DNA from: an uncultured Clostridia bacterium
GTDB taxonomy: Bacteria; Bacillota; Clostridia; Oscillospirales; Acutalibacteraceae
Length of the DNA: 9,287 bases
NCBI GenBank assembly: GCA_945868935.1
Contig: CAMBNE010000024.1
Coordinates: 1-9,287 of the forward strand
Direction: 5' to 3'
The position numbers were made by a program, and so were the translations under genes. The notes below the pieces were generated by a model, which did not search any database, was not told where the DNA came from, and worked only from the letters and a program-made list of their open reading frames with translations. Below, piece after piece: positions 1 to 5,041 of the stretch; positions within the stretch are counted from its first letter, which is position 1, and each line of letters begins with the position of its first letter.

Positions 1-1
1 G

Positions 2-55
2 CTGAAGTATATCATAAATGCGAACAAAACGTTCAGAATGGAGGGCGCACTATGA
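2..55 (+). CDS. possible C-terminal end of an upstream gene (partial)
   Basis: The frame starting at base 2 is open from the window edge and would end with the residues LKYIINANKTFRMEGAL at a TGA at 53-55. That stop overlaps the ATG at 52-54 of the next gene as ATGA, a common arrangement for translationally coupled genes, and the next gene's ribosome binding site would lie inside this one. I do not recognise the product from 17 residues. An open stretch this short can occur by chance, so the call rests mainly on the ATGA overlap. If real, the regulator that follows is the distal gene of an operon. Confidence 0.35.
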   Translation: MKYIINANKTFRMEGAL

Positions 56-825
56 CATTAGGCGACAAATTATCAAAATTACGTAAAGAAAAAAATTACA
101 CACAGGAGCAGTTTGCAGATATTTTAGGGGTATCAAGACAATCTGTCAGCAAATGGGAAAGTGATATTGCTTATCCCGAAACAGAAAAGCTAATCCGTAT
201 CAGCGAGCTTTTTGATTGCTCTTTAGACTATCTGCTTAAGGAAAAAAACGAGCAGGAAATTCATAATGAACCCGCTTCGCCTATCAGAAACATATTTCGT
301 GAGAAAAAAAGTGAAAAAATCTGTTTGGGTATGCCGCTGTGGCATATCGGAAAGAATGCAAAGGGCGTTGTGGCTGTGGGAATGAACGCTACGGGTATTA
401 TTGCAATCGGGCTGAAAGCCAAAGGAGTTGTATCTCTCGGTCTGCTGTCATTCGGACTGTTATCGTTTGGTATGCTTCCGATTGGACTAATTGCTTTAGG
501 CTGGCTTGCAATCGGAATTTTAGCCGCAGGCTGTTTTTCTGTCGGTGTGGTTGCCGCAGGAGCAATCAGCCTTGGAATTATCTCGCTCGGTGCAGTTGCA
601 GTAGGTGACTTTTCCGTCGGTGCATTGGCAATAGGAAAATATTTTGCGCTCGGTGATAACGCAAACGCTATGATAGCTCTGGGTGATTCTCACGCTTCGG
701 GAAGTGTTCTTCAAAAGCTTGGAGAATTGACATCACAAGAAATATCTGAGATAAAGAATCAACTTGATGCAATCGTACCAGCTTATTTTTCATGGGCATC
801 GGAGCTTATTAAGATGTTCTTATAA
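52..825 (+). CDS. XRE-family HTH regulator fused to a glycine pentapeptide-repeat domain
   Basis: The 257-residue product begins with a classic Cro/C1 (XRE) helix-turn-helix at about residues 5-62. It includes the pattern YTQEQFADILGVSRQSVSKWE and the usual SELFDCSLDYLL ending, so it should bind DNA. A polar linker (about 63-95) leads into residues 100-211, where glycine falls at every fifth position without exception from G100 to G195 (20 glycines). The residue two places before each glycine is nearly always Ala or Ser (Pro once), and most other positions are hydrophobic. The register slips once (G201) and ends at G211. A helical tail (about 219-257) follows. The start is fixed by GGAGGG at 40-45, six bases before the ATG. 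Period five suggests a beta-solenoid like that of pentapeptide-repeat proteins. The hydrophobicity also permits membrane helices, and I cannot decide between them. Similar HTH plus Gly-repeat proteins occur in clostridia, to my knowledge without an assigned function. Target genes are unknown. The gene is followed by its own terminator and faces the next gene tail to tail. Confidence 0.9.
   Translation: MTLGDKLSKLRKEKNYTQEQFADILGVSRQSVSKWESDIAYPETEKLIRISELFDCSLDYLLKEKNEQEIHNEPASPIRNIFREKKSEKICLGMPLWHIGKNAKGVVAVGMNATGIIAIGLKAKGVVSLGLLSFGLLSFGMLPIGLIALGWLAIGILAAGCFSVGVVAAGAISLGIISLGAVAVGDFSVGALAIGKYFALGDNANAMIALGDSHASGSVLQKLGELTSQEISEIKNQLDAIVPAYFSWASELIKMFL
349..636 (+). repeat. 15-bp-period coding repeat (glycine pentapeptide array)
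   Basis: This is the DNA behind the glycine array of the regulator. It runs from the codon of G100 (349-351) to the codon of G195 (634-636), with a GGN codon every 15 bases. The repeat is conserved at protein level (hydrophobic, hydrophobic, Ala/Ser, hydrophobic, Gly) and much less at DNA level. It therefore looks like an old array kept by selection on the protein, not a recent slippage product. Only two neighbouring units, LLSFG at 131-140, are identical at protein level. Confidence 0.9.
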
Positions 826-846
826 ATACTGTTTTTGAAAGAACGA

Positions 847-898
847 AGCACCGCATATTCGGATTGATTTTGAATATGCGGTGCTGTTTTTATTTTAT
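847..898 (+). terminator. intrinsic terminator of the HTH gene
   Basis: A perfect 14-bp stem (AGCACCGCATATTC at 847-860 with its complement at 872-885) encloses an 11-base loop. It is followed by GTTTTTATTTTATT at 886-899, a good U-tract on the plus strand. It lies 22 bases after the regulator's stop codon. The minus-strand gene that ends at 918 converges on it, and the minus-strand tail here has no comparable T-run, so any use in that direction would be weaker. Confidence 0.92.
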
Positions 899-917
899 TC
901 AGTTAATTACGTTATGC

Positions 918-1820
918 TTATTTTTTGTCCTTTTTAAGGCGGTGTGCTGTAAACACGCCGAACAGTGACAGTGTGAGCATTACGCTGATTATCAGTGCAA
1001 AATTCTGCTGTCCTGTTGCTACTGTCCCCGACGTTTTTACTGCAGTATCGGGGGTTGCAGTTGATTTTTGTGGAGCGTCGGGTGTTGAATCTTTTTCTGT
1101 TGCTGAGGGAGTGAGAACAGTAGAGTTTGTAGGCTCTTGCGCTGTTGTCGGCTGAGTTTCATCAGGCTGAGGTACGATAATCGGGTCATCAATATGCATA
1201 TAATAATTAGGCTCGGCAATGAACACGTCGTCACGCTTTTCAAGCTCTTTTATAACGTCAAGAACATTTTGCTTGTCGTGAGAATCAAGCTCGAGTACCA
1301 TCCACTGGTTATATTCATATATGTCCTCAAGCATTTCTCCGAGTTCGGGACGTATATGTAAAAGACGGTCGATGCTGTCGGCAAAATAAAGCTTGTCAAG
1401 GCTGTTTTCCATTATGGCATTCTGTAAAATTTCTTTATATTCGGGCGAAAGACCGAGTTCGAAAACAACCTCGTCGCAGAAAGCAGGAATAGAAGCCTTA
1501 ATGTCTTCTCCGATTTCTTTGTTGATATCAGACTGGTCTACAGCTACAACGCCGAGATTTGCGAAATCGTCAGGAGTATATTCCTTAAAATTCAGACTGT
1601 ACTCGTTGAAAAATACGACTAAAACTTCGTTGTCGGCATAATCATCATCCGCAGTCGCCTGACATATATATTTTTCCTCAGGTATTCTGTTCAGAAAATA
1701 AACCTTGTCCATATCATATGCCTCGTCGTCGGTTGCGGCGGCAAATACCGAAACGCACGAAAGTGCAGAGAAAATTGCAGCAACTGCAAGCAAAAGCGAT
1801 ATTAATTTTTTGGATTTCAT
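918..1820 (-). CDS. surface-anchored protein with a stand-alone subtilase-propeptide-like domain
   Basis: The 300-residue product starts with an N-terminal signal peptide (basic MKSKK, then a hydrophobic core to about residue 27, probably cut near VFA-A). The ectodomain runs to about residue 212. It opens with NEVLVVF (64-70) and ends with a stretch containing VLDVIKELEKRDDVFIAEPNY (186-206). Openings of this kind and the V-x-x-AEPNY ending are typical of the propeptides in front of subtilisin-like serine proteases (I9 / fervidolysin-like propeptides). No protease domain follows. Instead there is a Thr/Pro-rich linker (about 213-265), TVATG (266-270), one hydrophobic segment (about 274-291) and the basic tail HRLKKDKK. 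This layout matches sortase-anchored proteins, with a non-canonical motif keeping only x-x-x-T-G, or a simple membrane anchor. GAGGAGG at 1828-1834 precedes the ATG by seven bases. No strong promoter was found upstream. Role unknown: a protease inhibitor or folding helper is possible, but that is inference from the domain alone. Confidence 0.85.
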   Translation of the reverse strand: MKSKKLISLLLAVAAIFSALSCVSVFAAATDDEAYDMDKVYFLNRIPEEKYICQATADDDYADNEVLVVFFNEYSLNFKEYTPDDFANLGVVAVDQSDINKEIGEDIKASIPAFCDEVVFELGLSPEYKEILQNAIMENSLDKLYFADSIDRLLHIRPELGEMLEDIYEYNQWMVLELDSHDKQNVLDVIKELEKRDDVFIAEPNYYMHIDDPIIVPQPDETQPTTAQEPTNSTVLTPSATEKDSTPDAPQKSTATPDTAVKTSGTVATGQQNFALIISVMLTLSLFGVFTAHRLKKDKK

Positions 1821-1847
1821 AAAATATCCTCCTCGTTTTATTTTTTC

Positions 1848-1870
1848 GGCAATAGCAGATAATTACTGCC
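1848..1870 (-). other. imperfect inverted repeat in the leader of the propeptide-like gene
   Basis: The arms GGCAGTA and TATTGCC (minus strand), with one mismatch, flank a nine-base centre containing ATTATCTGC. It lies 28-50 bases upstream of the start codon. It could be an operator or a weak leader hairpin. With no clear promoter nearby its role cannot be placed, and chance is a real alternative. Confidence 0.25.
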
Positions 1871-1926
1871 TTTTACTAATAACACGCACGAATGATTTAT
1901 TTGGTTGCAAAAAATGTAAATATCTT

Positions 1927-1971
1927 CAATAAAACAGTGCGGAACACCGCTTTGCAGAGGTGTTCCATACT
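1927..1971 (-). terminator. intrinsic terminator of the dockerin/CotH gene
   Basis: Read on the minus strand, an 8-bp perfect stem (GGAACACC with GGTGTTCC, at 1966-1959 and 1948-1941) has a 10-base loop. It extends outward through two non-ideal pairs to AGT/ACT, and GTTTTATT follows. It begins 16 bases after the stop codon of the minus-strand gene ending at 1987. The U-tract is short, so read-through into the next minus-strand gene is plausible. Confidence 0.75.
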
Positions 1972-1986
1972 TTGATTATGCAGGTT

Positions 1987-4752
1987 TTAATCAAGTCCTG
2001 CGCTTATTCTCTGGATTTTTGTTGCATCCTGAATTGAAACATAGCCGTCACCGTCAACGTCTGCAAGCGCAATTTGCTTGTCGGTCAAAACTACAAGTGC
2101 CGCAAGATGTTTCTGAATTTCGGTTGCGTCAGCAACGTTTACAACTCCGTCAAGGTTTACGTCACCCGGCTTATTTTCAATCAGTCTGAGAATAAAGCTG
2201 CTGCCGGTGAAAATGATTGTGACATCAAGATCCTCGCTCGGAGTAATAGTTGCGTTATAATTTGCGCTCTCGTAGCTTATATATTTTGCGGTTGTTTCGT
2301 CGCTTAAATCGGCGGTATAGTATTTTGTTCCGTCTTCGTTGAAGATTTTGAATGTGTATTCGGTGTCTTTGAGAAGTGTTACGTCGATTGTGTAGCTGCC
2401 GTTTTCGGCTTTTGTGAGCATATATTTCTTTGCGCCCCAGCCGCCGAAGCCGACGCCTGTGAGGTAATAGTTATCTTCGGGAACTTCGATTATGTTATTA
2501 ATCGTCTTTGTCATCCACTTTTCACGTCCCACGAGCCAGTCGTACATATAGTTTAACTGTCCGTCAAGGTCGTTTCCATAACTTCCGCCGAGTGCTTCAA
2601 AGTACGGGAACCATTGGAATTTCCACATATAGTAGTTGAAATCGGAAGCAATCGGTGCAATATTTCTGTACTCGTCAACGCTCTTAAGCTTTGTTCCTTT
2701 GGCGGCTGATTCACCCTTGAGCACTGCAATTGCAGGGATAAAGTCATCATTCCAGAGCCTTTTTACTACTTCGTCAAAGGTTTCGCCGTTTGCTGTTGTG
2801 CCCTCAACGCTGAAGCCCTGACCGAGGATATTCGTCATTTTAGTTTTGTCGTACTGCGCTGTTTTGATTGCCCAGCCCTCGGTGTAGGCTGTGTTTGTTG
2901 CGTTCTGCCTTGTGCAGTTAACGTTTCCGAGTCCGCTGTCGCAGTCCCAGATCGGGTCGGCAATAAATTTGCCGTCAGCGGCTACATATGTAAAGAAACA
3001 GCTTGTCATACCGCCGTCGCAGTTCTTTGAAAATTCCTGAAGCAGATATGCTCTTGCAAAGGAATCAACGTCGCAGATTGCTTCGAGGTCTGACATATTG
3101 CCCGAGTAAAGTGCGTCCTCAAGCTGTTGGTATTTGCTCTTTATGAAGTTATACTGAGCATTCAGCATTTCGTCAACGCCGTCATAGCCATCAAGGTCGG
3201 GTGACTTGCAGACTACGTGAATTCCTCTGTCGCTTTCAAAATAAACGTCGCCGGCGTAGTTCCATATGTCAACTTCTATGAGGAAGTTGAAGTTCTCGGT
3301 CAGCGTGTCTGACTCGTCTTTGAGGGAAACGAGCGAGTTTTTGCCGAGCTCAACCTTCTGCGTAATCTGATATGCGCCCCTGTAGATGCCGTTGATGTAC
3401 AAATCAACGCTTCGTGAATCGGGCGAGTAGAGAGAGCCTACTTCGTCGGCAAAATCATACATAATTCTGTTGCGCAGGAGTGTGCCGTCTTTTGCATTTG
3501 CAAGGAGCGAGAATTTCTTGCTTGAAATTCCGCCGATGCTTGTCTTGCTGTCAAAGTTGATGTTGAACGGTTTTTTGTTGGAATCTCTCCACGTGGAGTT
3601 GCCTCTGCCCTTAATCTTTTTCAGCGTTGTGTCGTTTATGCCGCTGTCGTCGATAATTGTGCATTGAGCACCGTTTACGGCGTTTTCCTTGTTGGCAGTG
3701 ATGAACGAATAGAAGTCGGTATTAACCGTATTACCGTTGCTGTCGGTGTAAACGCCTGTTGTGTCGTTTATATACAGTGATACCTCGCTGTCGGATTTGT
3801 AAAATTCTACGTAAGCCGAGGTTGAAGAATTTTCAACAAGTGCAGTAGTTCTTTCGCCGATAGTGTAGTTTACGATTGCAGAGGTGTGCGGCTTGATTTC
3901 AACTCCGTTGATTATTACGCTGTTGTCAAAGGAGTTATAAAGCTCAACCTCGCTGTCATTTGCGGTGGGAGGAAGGAAGAAGTAGCGTATTCCGACCGAG
4001 GCATTAGGTCCCCACAAGGATTCCCATTCCTGCCAAGCCTGAGTGCTCTCTGAGTTTGACTGAGCGTGAGCGTAAAGACTGCCCGACTCTGCAAAATAGG
4101 GAACGGCAGTTGACTCAACAGTGTTTGTAGTTGTGTTGATTTTTTTGTACACAAAGGTTTTTTCAGCATTACCGAGGGAATTTTCGGAGTAAACCTTGAT
4201 TGTGTATTCCTTTGGTGAATCGGTATCGTTGCCGAGGGTGAATTCAGCAGCGTCGGTAAAATCAACACGTTCGGAATCGTTAATTGTGTAGTAAGAGGAT
4301 TCGCCTGATGGAGATGATATAGTGATGTTCAGCGTGTCTTTGAACTCACAGCCGCTTACTATATTGCTCGAAATTTTCGGTGCGCTGCTGTAAACCGACC
4401 ATTCCTTTGCTGCGCTGTCGTATATGTATCCGTCACCGGGGAGAATCAAATCGTCGGTCTGGTTGCCCTTACCGCTGTCGCCGTTGCCAAAGATAATGTT
4501 GTTGGCATCGGTTTTTACAGTATATGACCAAACGTTATCCCCAATCAATTCCATTTTTTCTCCGGGCCATTTGGCGTTAGAGCCGGTGTTGTTCCAGATA
4601 AAGCAGTAAACCTCATCCCAGCCCTCACCGTTATTGAAGTAAACGGTTTTGTACTCCTCTGCCGAAACAGAAAAATCTGCAAAGGCAAAGCAGGAAACAG
4701 CCATCATAATCGAAAGTATAATGCTGACTGCCGATTTTGCTTTTTTCAACAT
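1987..4752 (-). CDS. secreted dockerin-bearing CotH-type kinase with starch-binding CBM26-like module
   Basis: The 921-residue protein has these parts in order: signal peptide (about 1-31); a CBM26-like starch-binding module (about 34-121, with VYFNNGEGW, KWPGEKM and IIFGNGDSGKGNQTDDL); a chitobiase-C-terminal-like beta domain (about 125-204); an unassigned region (about 212-370); a CotH kinase domain (about 377-745); a second carbohydrate-binding-like beta domain (about 757-858, TGVGFGGWG); and a C-terminal type I dockerin (861-921). Kinase hallmarks are IKGRGNSTW (380-388), KKPFNINF, LLANAKDGTLLRNRIMYDFA, YINGIYRGAYQI and the metal/catalytic-type DPIWDCDSGLGN (599-610; D603, D605). The dockerin has two calcium loops (D864-N866-D868-D875 and D898-D900-D902-D909), with specificity positions VA and IQ. 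CotH-family proteins phosphorylate other secreted proteins (known for Bacillus CotH). Dockerins attach enzymes to scaffoldin cohesins outside the cell. Docking to an amylosome-type complex is inferred from the modules. AGGAGT at 4761-4766 precedes the ATG by eight bases. It is a single gene with its own promoter and terminator. Confidence 0.93.
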   Translation of the reverse strand: MLKKAKSAVSIILSIMMAVSCFAFADFSVSAEEYKTVYFNNGEGWDEVYCFIWNNTGSNAKWPGEKMELIGDNVWSYTVKTDANNIIFGNGDSGKGNQTDDLILPGDGYIYDSAAKEWSVYSSAPKISSNIVSGCEFKDTLNITISSPSGESSYYTINDSERVDFTDAAEFTLGNDTDSPKEYTIKVYSENSLGNAEKTFVYKKINTTTNTVESTAVPYFAESGSLYAHAQSNSESTQAWQEWESLWGPNASVGIRYFFLPPTANDSEVELYNSFDNSVIINGVEIKPHTSAIVNYTIGERTTALVENSSTSAYVEFYKSDSEVSLYINDTTGVYTDSNGNTVNTDFYSFITANKENAVNGAQCTIIDDSGINDTTLKKIKGRGNSTWRDSNKKPFNINFDSKTSIGGISSKKFSLLANAKDGTLLRNRIMYDFADEVGSLYSPDSRSVDLYINGIYRGAYQITQKVELGKNSLVSLKDESDTLTENFNFLIEVDIWNYAGDVYFESDRGIHVVCKSPDLDGYDGVDEMLNAQYNFIKSKYQQLEDALYSGNMSDLEAICDVDSFARAYLLQEFSKNCDGGMTSCFFTYVAADGKFIADPIWDCDSGLGNVNCTRQNATNTAYTEGWAIKTAQYDKTKMTNILGQGFSVEGTTANGETFDEVVKRLWNDDFIPAIAVLKGESAAKGTKLKSVDEYRNIAPIASDFNYYMWKFQWFPYFEALGGSYGNDLDGQLNYMYDWLVGREKWMTKTINNIIEVPEDNYYLTGVGFGGWGAKKYMLTKAENGSYTIDVTLLKDTEYTFKIFNEDGTKYYTADLSDETTAKYISYESANYNATITPSEDLDVTIIFTGSSFILRLIENKPGDVNLDGVVNVADATEIQKHLAALVVLTDKQIALADVDGDGYVSIQDATKIQRISAGLD

Positions 4753-4781
4753 TAAATTTCACTCCTAAAATTATTTAATTC

Positions 4782-4795
4782 AGTACGTATGTACT
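4782..4795 (-). promoter_or_regulatory. palindrome at the transcription start of the dockerin/CotH gene (candidate operator)
   Basis: AGTAC, four bases (GTAT), then GTACT forms a perfect 5-bp inverted repeat. It sits immediately downstream of the predicted -10 box, so it would cover roughly +2 to +15 of the transcript. A repressor bound there would block initiation. The four-base loop could also make a small leader hairpin. The regulator is unknown, and the arms are short enough that chance cannot be excluded. Confidence 0.4.
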
Positions 4796-4803
4796 TTAAT
4801 ATA

Positions 4804-4832
4804 AGTATATCATCATTGAAAACTGTATTCAA
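4804..4832 (-). promoter_or_regulatory. sigma-A-type promoter of the dockerin/CotH gene
   Basis: On the minus strand TTGAAT (4832-4827) is followed by a 17-base spacer and TATACT (4809-4804). Both boxes are close to consensus. The expected transcript start is near 4797, giving a leader of about 45 bases that contains the ribosome binding site at 4761-4766. Confidence 0.75.
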
Positions 4833-4946
4833 TAATTATCGGTTAAGGAGAGAAACTTTGGTGATTTGGTATAATAATGAAAAGACGTTTTTGTGGATTA
4901 TTTTTCGTCGGTGTGCCGTTGCAGATAAATCGGTTGTAATTCAGCA

Positions 4947-4964
4947 GAACGGTCAAGACTGTTC
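4947..4964. other. 18-bp near-perfect palindrome between two minus-strand genes
   Basis: The sequence GAACGGTCAAGACTGTTC reads as 8-base arms with one mismatch around a two-base centre (AA). The centre is too small for an RNA hairpin loop, so a protein-binding DNA site is more likely than a transcript structure. It lies 115 bases upstream of the CotH-gene -35 box and 24 bases from the PEPCK terminator. No regulator is identifiable from the sequence. Confidence 0.35.
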
Positions 4965-4981
4965 CCTGAATTTTGATTACT

Positions 4982-5021
4982 AAAAAAGCAGGGTATAACC
5001 GTGAAAGCGGTTATACCCTGC
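4982..5021 (-). terminator. intrinsic terminator of the PEPCK gene
   Basis: A perfect 14-bp stem (4988-5001 with 5008-5021; arms GCAGGGTATAACCG and its complement) has a six-base loop TGAAAG (plus-strand reading). On the minus strand it is followed directly by six Ts (4987-4982). It starts 20 bases after the PEPCK stop codon. It is a strong Rho-independent terminator that isolates this gene from the CotH-type gene downstream. Confidence 0.95.
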
Positions 5022-5041
5022 AAAATTATACTAAACTAAAA

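Noticed and set aside
1749..1763. Lipobox in the propeptide-like surface protein (A-L-S-C, C22)
   Set aside because: The -2 and -3 residues do not fit a lipobox well, and a standard signal-peptidase I site (VFA-A) follows within a few residues.
4789..4983. 64-codon plus-strand frame in the cotH-pckA intergenic region
   Set aside because: It has no ribosome binding site, runs across the minus-strand CotH promoter and ends in the PEPCK terminator, and its translation shows no family features.
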